Below the pieces are notes generated by a model, which worked only from the letters and a program-made list of their open reading frames with translations, made no database searches and was not told where the DNA came from. DNA of 64,000 nucleotides from NCBI GenBank assembly GCA_033239525.1, contig BSYO01000013.1, positions 8,952,501-9,016,500 of the forward strand, in the 5' to 3' direction. A program made the translations under genes and the position numbers. The stretch is from Nepenthes gracilis (taxonomy: Eukaryota; Streptophyta; Magnoliopsida; Caryophyllales; Nepenthaceae). This document shows positions 31,349 through 43,101 of this stretch, piece after piece. Numbering within the stretch: position 1 is the first letter of the stretch; each line of letters opens with the position of its first letter.

Positions 31349-33602
31349 TGTGAGGTTCTAGTTTCAAAACGTAATAATTAGAAGATAATTAATATGATAA
31401 TAATCAAGATTAGGCTTGATGTACGTGAAAGAAAATGTATTGAAATAAAAACAAGAAAAATCGGGTTGCTGCTTTCTAGTGCACTGCCAGTAGCACGACG
31501 CCTGCTGCATGCTTACCGGGCATGCAGTATCCGCTGTTCGCTTGCCGGCCGCTCAAGTGGGCGGAGGCAGTGTGCCCGCGCCTACTGCATGCTCGTCTGG
31601 CGCTCGAGCGCAAGGCCATTAAAAAATGCGGGCTGGAGCCTCGCAATTTCATTTTTGCGCGTTAACCAAACCCTAAGAAAGAGAGAGAGAGCATGAAGAA
31701 TAGAGAGAGAAGGAGGAAATCGAAGCCCATGAATCCGAATCCGCCCAAGTGCTAGTTATAAAGGTTGTAAATTGGGTCAAGATAAGTACTTCTATACCAT
31801 TTTTATTTCCTCTTTTAATTTTTATTCGTTTTTTTTTGAAAATTTTCATCTTGATACCCACCTAAATTATGAAAAACATGTAACCAATGATTACATCTCA
31901 AAATATTTATGGTTTATTATCCAATTTACTTTTTGATTTGTCTAGTTTGACTTTGCCAAAACCCTCAATGCGCCTAATTTAGGATTTTCCCCTTCCCTTT
32001 GATTATATGTTAAATTGACCACAAAATATGAATTATCATATTCTAATTATGCATATATTTCGATTAGGTGTCCGATCTCGCAAGTATTGACCCGTTTGTA
32101 TCATCCGAAAACTCTAAAAATGGCCATGGTATTGTTCACCTGAAAAAAATAGAAATTTTGCATACTTCCACCCTAATTAATTGTTATGAAAGTATGATTA
32201 ATTACATGTGTTTAATTATAAGCTTTGAAAAATATGATTGTACTCCATTTGAAAAAGAAATGTGTTCCAGAGGCCCACAAAGTGATAATTGTCTAATGTG
32301 GTAAGGAATTCTAATCTTTCCTATGCATTGTGACATCCATACATTCAAATTGACTTGTGAAAAGACTTATATCCGAAGGAAAGATAATGATTGTTTATGT
32401 AATCGGAGAGAAGTCTACAATGTGATATGTGATTGAATGGTTCTCCTGGATGGAGAAATTGTAAAATGAAGTATGGTGTACTTTCCCTCAAAAGAATAAG
32501 AAATGATAAAATTAGGACCATGGAATTTGTTACAAAAGGTAATATCCCTTGGCTTACCATTAGTGTTACAGCAGAAACTTAAGGATTATCCCAACCACGT
32601 ATACTATTGGCAATCATTAGGATGTTATTGTGGAAGAACGATGATTATCTTTAGACCGTGTGAGGTTAGGGTAGTGTTTTATTAACTCTGTATGACTGGG
32701 TGATAGGCATATTGCTATACCACGTGGTATTCGACTTGTTTACAGGCATCATGTGATGGTTGAGTAGTTGCAGACCTTAAATGTAGCCAATGGTCAAATA
32801 GTTGTAGACCATAAATGTAGTTGAAGACCGAGTAGTTGTAGTTCTAAAATGTAACCAATGCTTTAGAATGTGTAAAGTAAAACATTTATCTTATCGTTCT
32901 CCCGTACCTTTAGTTAGTAATGCTTACCGATCCTGATCCATAAAGATTAATAATCATACATAAAGTATATTCCAAAGAGAAGTAATTTGTATCTTAAAGT
33001 ATATTTGATCATATTTTCGTTTATGCATCTCTATCATGATTATGTCTCTTTCCCTTACTTATCTTCACTTATATTGTCTATCACTTTTGATTATGATACA
33101 CTTGTTTAGTATTAGCTTACCCTTATTTCTTTTTCCTTACAGATGAACAAGCCATTATACCCGACGAGTGTGAATAGGCTGTAAGCACAAGATAGGCAGC
33201 TGATATGAATTGAAAACTTTTAAGGACTTAGTTTTGTTAATTTGCATAAGGCATGTATATTGTAATAGTTATTTTGATACTTATGGTTATATATATGTAT
33301 GTCATGATGATAATGGATGTATAGATAGTTTTCGTTGTTAATTGATGGATGTAGTAGCTTCTGCAGGTATCTTTTATGGTTGTAATTGGTTCCTATCTTG
33401 TATCCTTTCTAAGCCGGTGTCATACCGAGTCACGACATCGGTGTCACCCGTGTGTTTGTTATGGCGATTAGGATCCTATGTTTATATTATATGTATGCTG
33501 TGGATTATGTACAGGATTTTTTATAAGTTTTGTATTTGTCAGATATCCTATTTTATAGATGAAATTTTATTGAATTTTTGGTAGAATTTTTGGTCCATCA
33601 CA
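31349..33602 (+). repeat. 5' LTR of the nested Tekay-type element, 2254 bp
   Basis: Starts TGTGAGGTTCTAG and ends TTTGGTCCATCACA. It matches 40810-43101 along the whole length with many substitutions, so the insertion is old. A conserved GC-rich block near 31490-31620 and a CAGATGA-type stretch near 33140 are shared with the other copy and with the solo LTR at 9921-12042. Confidence 0.9.
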
Positions 33603-33604
33603 GT

Positions 33605-33615
33605 TGGTATCAGAG
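33605..33615 (+). other. primer-binding site, initiator methionine tRNA type
   Basis: TGGTATCAGAG lies two bases after the 5' LTR. It is complementary to the 3' end of plant initiator tRNA-Met, the usual primer of chromoviruses. The 3' LTR lacks it, as expected. Confidence 0.9.
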
Positions 33616-33875
33616 AAATGGATACCTTAAGATTGATCTGAATTTTTATGCGGAAGTTTAGGATAATATAGTCTAATACTGAATAAGTGAAAGTAGATAT
33701 AGAATGACCAAGTTAAGATAGATAGCTCTAGTTACTTTAGCTTGCGTAACTTAGACTAGGGCCAACATAGGACGGTAGTTTTTTTTAATTGCATAAATAG
33801 TAATGTCGTAATTAGGGTTGATCTTTTAACTAACTCGTAATTGTTCTTATTTCAGTGGTGTTTTCTAAAGTCAAG

Positions 33876-34449
33876 TATGCCGCCTAGACATGGAGGCTCG
33901 TGAGGTGGTGGTTGGTTCCAAGATCGGGAGGCTAAGTACTTGAATTTGTTGGGGTATATGGCGAACATCATTGAGAATATGGAGCAATAAAATCTCACCC
34001 CTGTTCCTACTTTGGCTCCCGTTCATGCCCCTATTAATTCGTGATCATCCGCATATGATTATTTCGTCCATGAGCAAGTTCCTGCGTTTTGGGGAGCCTT
34101 ACCCTATAAAGGCGGACACGTGGTTTGAGAGCCTAAAGAAAGTGTTCATAATGATTAGATGCCCGAGAAGGATCGGATTTTGTTTGCATCGTATCGGCTA
34201 GTGGGTGAGGTGTATCATTAGTGGATGATGAAGAAAAGGGTGTTGGGAGTGCCCGAGGATGAGATTACTTGGCAGATGTTTGAGGAGGCGTTCCTAAAGA
34301 AATATTTTCCTTCCAACCTCCATGTTCAAAAGGAAGAGGAGTTCATTTGATTGAGGCAAGATAGCCAGATCGTGGCTGAATATGATGCCAAGTTTACTAA
34401 ATTGTCAATATAAATAAAACCGCATAAGGTAGAGGATGAGGAGAATTGA
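33876..34449 (+). pseudogene. gag remnant of the nested Tekay-type element
   Basis: ATG at 33876 begins MPPRHGGS, then stops. The capsid part reads PEKDRILFASYRLVGE, then EDEITWQMFEEAFLKKYFP and EFI-LRQDSQIVAEYDAKFT, the usual order for Tekay gag. There are several in-frame stops. From about 34450 the sequence becomes a mosaic and the zinc knuckle cannot be read cleanly. Confidence 0.7.
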
Positions 34450-37400
34450 CAAATATAATTCTTTAGGGCTTGCTAGATGATACCCACAAGCAATTGGTGA
34501 CCAATAATTCATCCAACCTAATACTATAAATTGGATATTTTACATCCACGATAAAAAGCTCACAAATCCGGCCTAAATAAACAACCAAGCAAGAGTGGGG
34601 TCAATGCTAGATCGGGATATAAGAAGTCTAATATCTCCACTCTAGTAAGAAGAGTGGTTGAACCTCGTCCGAGCTCTTAAGCGTATCCATGGGCCCGTGT
34701 TAGCATGGATAAAGATGCAAACGGAGGTAAGCCTTGTTTTAATCATAAAAACAATACTTTAACTAAATCAAGTGAGGCATAGAGTTAAAGAATGTCCTTA
34801 AAACAAAATACCATTCGTACTCTGAAGCCTTGGTAATCGGAAAAGCTTTTACGTACTAAATCGTGATCCGAAGGCATCGTCCCTTCAGTGGTAGATATAC
34901 TTCCATTTCTGGTATTTTCTATTCCGTATCATTTGATTTTAGATCACATTACGTTCATTTCTCTTCCGTTGGCTTGTCCGCGTGGGACACATACCCTCTC
35001 CGTGATCCTTAATTTCTCTCTAAATCAAAAAGTCCACACCCACGACATCTTCTTGTCATAACCAAAATCTCCTTTCGGGTTTTGTGGAGGTAAATGGATT
35101 GTCCTTGGATGTTGATTTGATCCTCCTGGATATGCATGATTTTAATGCCATTTTAGGTATGGATTGGTTGTCTAAATATTACGCAACTATTGACTACTTT
35201 CACAAGAGGGTTGATTTTGCTATCCTGAAATGTGAACATTTTCATATTTAGGGATTTCAGAGAGTGGAGGCATCTAGTTTTATTTCTACTCTCCAAGCTT
35301 AGGATTTATCAAGAGCGGGTTTTATCACTTTCTAGCTTGCATTTGTGTTTTAAGATATATTAGTTAACGTCCGAATACATTAGTTTTCTTCGATTCCTTA
35401 AATGTATTTTTCTCAATTAAATACCCTACCGGAGAAGGTACTATGAAATTAAGTTTAGGATTGATTTTGTGTCAAAATTTCCTTTATATCGAGGAGCCCT
35501 ATCGTATGGCCCCGTCTTTAAGGTACCAAATGTCTCGTGCCTTGATATCACATTAGACGACCCCTCGGGTCTCGGACCATTTGTCAAGAAAAAGGATCCA
35601 CTTTGAGAGTATGCATAGATTATCGGAAGTCAATAAGATCATGGTTCCAGAATAAGTATCCGTACAAACATATATATCTTTGATATATCGTACAATGATG
35701 TCTCAAATACCTCTAAATCATAAATACTAGTACAAAATTACCTTTGCATCAATAAAATATACAAAGACGGCTTTTTTGATAAATTATGGTATATAAAAAT
35801 ACATGCATGTTAGTAAAATCTCACTTGCATCAAAATGCATATGGATTAAATCGAATCGGACTTTCAATAGGGCTAAGTTTGTTTGCCTTTTCATTATAAC
35901 TCTTGATTTATTCCAAGGATTGTATCGAGAATGAAGGGCACTTGAAAATCGTGCTTTAGATCCTTTGGGAGCATTAGTTGTTCTCTCCTCCGCGCGGAAG
36001 TGTGAGTTTTCCCTCTCTGAGGTAGCTTCTCCCACGCCACGTCATTTCTGATAGAGGCATCTTGGTGGACCCAAAGAAAGTTGAGGAGGTGATTAGTTGA
36101 CGACCACCGCCATCATCGCGCTTCTCATGTCCGAGGCCATTCTCTCTCTCTCGGGCGCACCCATCGGCCGCACCACGCCACGCCTTTTGTGGAGTTTTTG
36201 TGGCATTTCTCTCATATTACTTTACCTCTTACCCATTTGACAAAGAAGGAAGCTCCCCTTTGACCACACGCCGCCGATTCTCCACCAATCTTCTAAGAGT
36301 TGAAGGATCTTCCCTTCTCCTTCATCATCTTCTTGATAATTCTCCTAATTTCCCCTTCTCCCTCTCTCTCCTCTTCTCTCTTTTTCTTGATTCCTTTTCT
36401 CCCATTTTCTGGGAAGGTGGTTTTTCTTTTTACTTATTATATATTATTATTATATATATATATATATATATAACTTTTAAATCAACTCGGTTTTTGCGTT
36501 GAACATTTGGAGGCACTATTTATACTCCGAAATTTCTATCATTTTTATAAAATTTTATAATATTTTAATTTATTTTCACCACGTGATGGATTGAGTTCTT
36601 CAAAGATTATGATTAATATTAAAATAATAATCGGGAAAGCGAATATTACAACTTTCCTTCACCGAACTTGTTTGGTGGTCAAAAGGAAAAGAAGTTCATC
36701 CGATTGATTTGGGATAGCCAAATCTTGTCACATTGAATATGACACCAAGGGCACTAAATAATGTTATCCTTTTTGCTTCGAAATCCTAAAAAGATGAGGA
36801 GAGGAAGGGAAAGTTTCTCCCCCTTTTTATGATGATACCCACAAGCGATCATGGTGGAGATTTAAATTGATTTTAATATACATGTGTTGGATCATTCCTA
36901 AGATTTGAGTAAAAGCTTTGTGAGGAGTTCTAGATGATAAGGATTTGAATGAAGAGATCAATGGAGGCTCACAGAGCTAGTTCACCCTAAAATAAACAAG
37001 ATGTACCCGACTTGAGAAAATCTATGTGGCTAACATGCGGAGACAAAGTGGTTGGACTTTATCATCAATGTCTGGGCCCGTGTTAGCATTGCGGAAAGAT
37101 GCATGGAGGTAGGCCTTGTTTCAAGCTAAAGAATGTCCTTAGTCACTTGAAGGGAAGACATTTCGATGGATTTTGTATCTAGGTTGCCCAGGACTTCAAA
37201 GAAAATACAATCTAGGTCATTGTTGATCCGCCGGTGAGGCTTAAGGCATTCGGACTACGTAGTGGTAGGTATACTTCCTATTTGTAGTATTTTCTATTCA
37301 GTACTTTTTGATTTTGGATTCACACATTCATCTTTTCTTTTAGGAGAGCTTGCATTAAGAATTAGCACCCTCTCCAAAATTTATCCTTGATTTCTCTCTA

Positions 37401-38135
37401 ATCGTGTCCACACCCATATTGGAGGATATGCTTAGAATTTCATAGAGATGAGAGGGAATATCCCCTACCTAGGGTGCATTGTGGAGGTGTCCTTGGTTGT
37501 TGATTTGATCCTCCTGGATATGCATGATTTTAATGCCATTTTGGGTATAGATTGGTTGTCTAAAATTTGGGAAATATCGAAAAGATCGCTATGGTTTTGA
37601 GAAGCTAAAGACTTTGCTATCTGAAATGTGTGAAGAGTTATATTGTTTAGGGATTTCCGAGAGATGGAGGCATCTAGTTTTATTTCTAAAATCTCCAAGC
37701 TCGCCATTTGTTGAAAAGCGGGTGTGAAGTCTTTTGTTGCTTACATTTTGTGATCCTGAAAGAGTAGGTAAAGTGGCGTATCATTTGTCATTGCCACCGA
37801 GTTCGAAGATGTGTTTTTCCATGTTTTGATATTGAGGAAGTACATTTACCATGAAATGTGATTGGGATTGATTTTGTGTCAAGATCGAAAATTTATCATA
37901 TGTGGAGGACCCCGTATGAGATCTTGGATTGTAAGGACCAAATTTGTCAGTTAAAAACGATTTCTCTCGTGAAGGTTTTATGGAGGAATTTGCCGAGGCA
38001 ACGTGGGAAAGAGAGAACGAAATTAGACCCATCACCATCTTTTGTCAGGTATGTTGCTTTAAATAAATCTTGGGATCAAGAAAAATGGTGGGTGAAATTC
38101 TTATAAGTGAGGGAGAGTTGTGAAATTTTGGTTCC
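34450..38135 (+). other. interleaved mosaic block inside the nested element
   Basis: Short tracts of gag, protease, RT and RNase H sequence alternate with tracts from other templates, all in colinear order. In 34450-36650 the partner is the minus-oriented LTR present at 49846-52124: 34679-34691 equals 50222-50234, 35710-35727 equals 51280-51297, 35810-35822 equals 51382-51394 and 36553-36577 equals 52031-52055. In 36650-38135 gag/protease (37499-37542 equals 35111-35154) alternates with integrase (36930-36949 equals 39451-39470; 37152-37192 nearly equals 39686-39727). It ends in a copy of the polypurine tract and first bases of the LTR (38096-38135). RT then restarts cleanly. It looks like a consensus or assembly artefact and is not a gene. 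Confidence 0.8.
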
Positions 38136-40740
38136 ATAAGATCATGATTAAGAACAAATATCCGTTACCACGGATTGATGATCTCTTTGATCAGTTACAG
38201 GAGACCCGAGTATTCTCTAAGATTGATCTTTAGTCTGGATATCATCAGCTTCGCATCAAGTAAGAGGATGTAGCAAAGACGGCTTTTTGGACGAGGTATG
38301 GTCATTACTAATTCCTTGTGATGCCGTTCGGATTGACTAATACATCAACCGTATTTATGGATTTGATGAATTAGGTCTTTCAGCTGTACTTGGATAAGTA
38401 TGTCGTGATTTTCATCGACAACATCTTGATTTATTCCAAGGATTATATCGAGTATGAAGGGCACTTGAGAATCGTGCTTTAGATCCTTTGGGAGTATTAG
38501 TTGTTTGCGAAGTTAAGTGTGAGTTTTGACTCAATGAGATAATATTTTTGGGTCACGTCATTTCTAATATAGGCGTCTTGGTGGACCCGAAGAAAGTTGA
38601 GGCGGTGATTAGTTAGAGTCGACCTACGACCATGTTGGAGGTCCGAAGCTTCTTGGGGATGGCCGGGTACTACCACCGTTTTGTGGAGAATTTCTCTCAT
38701 ATTACTTTACCTCTTACCCATTTGACAAAGAAGGAAGCGCGCTTTGATTGGATTGAAGAGTGTGACCGAAGCTTCTAAGAGTTGAAGGATTGATTGACGT
38801 CTGTCTCGTTTCTAACTCTTCTTGATAATTCTGGTGGGTTCAAGGTGTACTGTGATGTCTCTCAGGTGGGGCTCGATTGTATCCTCATGTAGAATGGAAA
38901 TGTGGTTGCTTATGGGTCTTGGCAGTTGAAGACCCACGTGAAGAACTACCCGACCTATAATTTGGAGTTAGCTGCCGTGGTTTTTGTGTTGAAGATTTGG
39001 AGGTGCTATTTGTATGGTGAGAAATTTCTAGTGTACTCCGACCACAAGAGCCTCAGGTATTTGTTTTCACAAAAAGAGCTAAATATGAGGTAGCGGTGAT
39101 GGATTGAGTTCTTCCATGATTATGATTGTGAAATCCAGTATTGGTCGGGCAAAGCGAATGTGGTTGCGAATGCCCTAAGTCACCGAACTTGTTTGGTGGT
39201 GACGGTGCAAATTAAGCAGATTGAGATGCTAGATTGTTTGAAATCTTATCACATCCAGCGCTACGTCCAGGGCAACAAGATGATATTATCCTTTTTGCAG
39301 GTGCAGCTCGAAATCCTCCAAAGGATTAAGGAAGGGAAAGTGAATGACCCATTTTTGATGGACATTGTTAGCGATCATGGTAGAAATTCCCGAGTTGATT
39401 TTAATATACGGGTAGATGAGATTCTAAGATTTCGGGAGCGGCTTTGTGTACTAGATGATAAGGATTTGAAGCAAGAGATCATGAAGGAGGCTCACAAGAT
39501 TTGGTATACGATTCATCCTAAAATAAACAAGATACATCAGGACTTGAGAAAATATTCTTGGCGGAGGAACATGCGGAGAGAAAGTATTGTCTTTATGGGT
39601 CGATGTCTTATCTGTCGGCAGCTGAAGGTTGAAAGGAGGAAGCCTTTTAGATTACTGCAGCCCTTGCCCGTCCCCAGTTGGAAGTGGGAAGACATTTCGA
39701 TGGATTTTATATCTAGGTTGCCCAGGATTTCGAAGAACCATGATGCAATCTGGGTCATTATTGATCGGTTGACGAAATCTGGTCATTATATAGCCATTCG
39801 AACTACGTATTTTCATGATAGTTTGGCACAGATATACATCAGCGAGATCATTAGGTTGCACGGTGTGCAAACATCTATTGTATCCGATGATGATCTACGG
39901 TTCGTCTTTAAATTTTGGGAGAGCTTGCATTGAGAATTAGGAATAAATTTAAAATTTAGTACGGCTTACCATCCACAGACTGATGGCCAGTCTGAGCAGA
40001 CGATTCAGATATTGGAGGATATGCTTAGAGTTTCGGTGATAGAGATGAGAGGGAATTTGGATGATCATCTGGTGTTGGCCGAGTTTGCCTACAATAACAG
40101 TTTTTAGGTAAGTATTAGTATGGCTCCTTTTGAGGCACTTTATGGTAGGATGTGTCGATCTCCTATCCATTGAGAGGAGACGAGGGATAGACGGTTGCTG
40201 GGTCCGGATATAATTCAGGAAATATCAAAAAAGATCGCGATGGTTTTTGAGAAGCTAAAGATTGCTCAGGGTCGGTGGAAGAGTTATGCCGATCGGAGGA
40301 GATCCGAGCTTAGATTCAAGGTCGCCGATTTTGTCTACCTCAAAATGTTGTCGTGGAAGGGAGTTTCTAGATTTGGTGTTAAGGGGAAGCTGAAATTGCG
40401 ATTTGTTGGGCCTTTTGAGATCCTTGAAAGAGTAGGTAAAGTGGCGTATCATTTGTCGTTGGCATTGAGTTTGGCCAAGGTACACAACGTCTTCCATGTT
40501 TTGATATTGAGGAAGTACATTTACAATCTAGCACATGTGATTGATTATGGTTCTTTGGTTATTAACGAAGATTTATCATATGTGGAGGAGTCAGTAGAGA
40601 TCTTGGATCATAAGGACCAAAATTTTCACTCGAAAACGATCTCTTTCGTGAAGGTTTTATGAATGAATCATTTTTGCGATGAGGCAACGTGGGAAAGAGA
40701 GGACGAAATTCAGGAAAAGTATCACCATCTTTTCTGAGGT
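38136..40740 (+). pseudogene. pol of the nested Tekay-type element: RT, RNase H, integrase, chromodomain-like end
   Basis: RT starts at [17 protein letters not shown]. The active-site box reads [12 protein letters not shown], with the second Asp changed to Asn. RNase H follows ([20 protein letters not shown]). In the long open stretch 39160-39933 the integrase zinc motif (EAHKIWYTIHPKINKIHQDL, CLICRQLKVERRK) and the first two acidic residues (ISMDFISRLP, SDDDLRF) are kept. After a stop come AYHPQTDGQSEQTIQILEDM with the catalytic Glu, and a GPFEILERVGKVAYHLSLAL segment at 40195-40662. The end EATWEREDEIQEKYHHLF is chromodomain-like. There are stops at 38233, 38371, 39092, 39932, 40108 and 40660. 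It is the best-preserved pol in the window but not functional. Confidence 0.85.
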
Positions 40741-40795
40741 ACGTTGGTTTAAGTAAATCTTGGGATTCGTTAAATTTTGAGGACGAAATTCTTAT

Positions 40796-40808
40796 AAGTG
40801 GGGGAGAG
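40796..40808 (+). other. polypurine tract of the nested Tekay-type element
   Basis: AAGTGGGGGAGAG, immediately before the 3' LTR, which starts TGTGAAATTTCGG at 40810. A second copy of this junction lies at 38096-38135 in the mosaic block. Confidence 0.85.
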
Positions 40809-40809
40809 T

Positions 40810-43101
40810 TGTGAAATTTCGGTTCCAAAACGTCATAATTAGAAGATAATTAATGTGATAATAATCAAGACTAGGCTTGATGTATGCGAAAGAAAATGTG
40901 TTGAAGTAAAAATGAGGAAAATCGGGCTGCTGCTTGCTGGTGCGCTGCTAGTAGCATGGCGCCTGCCGTGTGCTTGAGGGCAACAGGCGGGCACCAAAAA
41001 CAGAATGGCCGCTCCCATTGCTCGCTCGCTGGGCGCTCGAGCAAGCAAAGGCAGTGTGCCCGGGCCTGCTGCATGCTCGCCTGGTGCTAGAGCGCTAGTC
41101 TATTATAAAATGCGAGCTGGAGCCTCACGATTTCATTTTTGTGTGTTAACCAAACTCGAAGAGAGAGAGAGAGCATGAAGAATAGAGAGAGAAGGAGGAG
41201 ATCAAAGCCCATGAGTTCGAATCCTTCCGAGAGCTAGTTATAAATGTGGTAAATAGGGTCAAGGCAAGTGCTCTCATACCCTTTTTATCTTTTCTTTTGA
41301 TTTTTATTTATTTTCTTCTAGGTAGTTTTGTTCCGATACCCACCCAAATTATGAAGAATACGTAACCTATGATTATTGCTCAAAGCATTTATGGTTTATT
41401 GTCTTATTTGCCTTCCGATTTGTTTAGTTTGACTTCGCCAAAACCCTAACCGTGCCCGCTTCGGGATTTTTTCCATTCCCTTTAATTATATGTTAAATTG
41501 ACCCCAAAATCTGAATTTTCATATTCTAATTATGCATATACTTCGATTAGGTGTTTGATCTTGCAAGTGTCAATCCGTTTGCATCATCCGAAAACTTTAA
41601 AAATGGCCCTAGTACTGTTCACCCCAAAAAAATAAAAATTTTGCTTTCTTCCACCCTAATTAATTGTTATGAAAGTATGATTAATTGTATATGTTTAATT
41701 ATAAGCTCTAAAAAAATATGATTGTGCTCCGTATCTAAAAGAAATGTGTTCCGGAGGCCCCAAAATGATAATTGCCTAATGTGATAAGGAATTTTAATCT
41801 TTTTTATGTATTGTGACATCCATTCATCCAAATTGATTTGTGAAAAGACTTATATCCGAATAAAAGATAATGATCGTATATGTAATCGGCGGAAAATCCA
41901 CAATATGATATGTGATCAAATAGTTCTCTTGGATGGAGATATTTTGAAATAGAATATGGTGGACCTCCCCTCAAAAGAATAAAAAATCATGAAATTAGGA
42001 CCATGAAATTTGTTATGAAAGGTAATATCCCGTGGCCCGCCATTAGTGTTACAATAGATACTTAAGAATTATCCTGGCCGCGTGTTGTAACGGGTAATAC
42101 TCTTGGCAAGCCTTAGGTTGTTGTTGTGAAATAACGATGATTGTCTCTGGACCACAGGAGACTAGGGTAGTATTTTATTAACCCTGTATGACCGGGTGAT
42201 AGACATATTGCAATGCCAAATAGTGTTCGGCCTATTTACAAGTATTAAATGATGGTCGAGTAGATACAGACCTTAAATGTAGCCAATAGTTGAGTAACTA
42301 CGGACCTTAAATGTAGCCGATGGCCAAATAATTGCAGGCTTAAAATATAGCCGATACTTTAGAATGTGTAGAGTAACACATTCCTCTCCTCGTTCTCCCG
42401 CACCTTTAGTTAGTAAAGTTTAATGACCCTAATCTACAAAGATGAATAATCATGCATAAAGTATATCCCAAAGAGAAGTAAATTATATTCCAAAGCATAT
42501 TTGATCATATTCCCATTTATGCATCTCTTTCAAGATTATGTCTTTTTCCCCTACTTATCTTCACTTATGTTATCTATCGCTTTTGATTATAATGTAATTG
42601 TTGAGTTGTTAGCTCACCCTTATTTCTTTTTCCTTCCAGATAAGCAAACCATTATGCCTGACGAGTCCAAATAGATTGTAAGTACAGAATATGTAGTTGA
42701 CATTGATTGGAAAGCTTTCAAGGACTTAATTTTGTTAATTTGTATAAGGTATGAATATTGTAATAATTATTTTGATGCTTATGGTTATGTATATGCATGT
42801 CATGAAGATGATGGATGTATAGAATAGTTTTCGCTGTTCATTGATGGATGTAGTAACTTTCGCAGGTATCTTTTATGGTTATAATTGATTCCTATCTGGT
42901 ATCATTTTTGAGCTGGCGTCGTACCGAAATTACGACGTTGGTGCCACCTATGTGTTTGTTGTAACAATTGGGATCATTTGTTTATATTGTATGTATGTTG
43001 TGGATTCTGTACAAGATTTTGTACAAATTTTATATTTAGTGGATGTCCGTTTCATAGACGGAACTTTGTTAGATTTTTGATAGAATTTTTGGTCCATCAC
43101 A
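40810..43101 (+). repeat. 3' LTR of the nested Tekay-type element, 2292 bp
   Basis: Starts TGTGAAATTTCGGTTCC and ends TTTGGTCCATCACA. The host gene of the Reina-like element resumes directly behind it. No primer-binding site follows. Confidence 0.9.

Larger units (their letters stand above)
31349..43101 (+). mobile_element. complete nested Tekay/Del-type chromovirus with two LTRs
   Basis: LTRs lie at 31349-33602 and 40810-43101, a primer-binding site at 33605-33615, a polypurine tract at 40796-40808, and gag and pol between them. The 5-bp target duplication is GGACG on the left (31344-31348) and GGATG on the right (43102-43106), one C-to-T change apart. It is inserted in the gag-pol gene of the Reina-like element. 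Part of its interior (34450-38135) is an abnormal mosaic. The integrase is followed by a chromodomain-like end (EATWEREDEIQEKYHHLF), typical of Tekay/Del. Confidence 0.9.
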
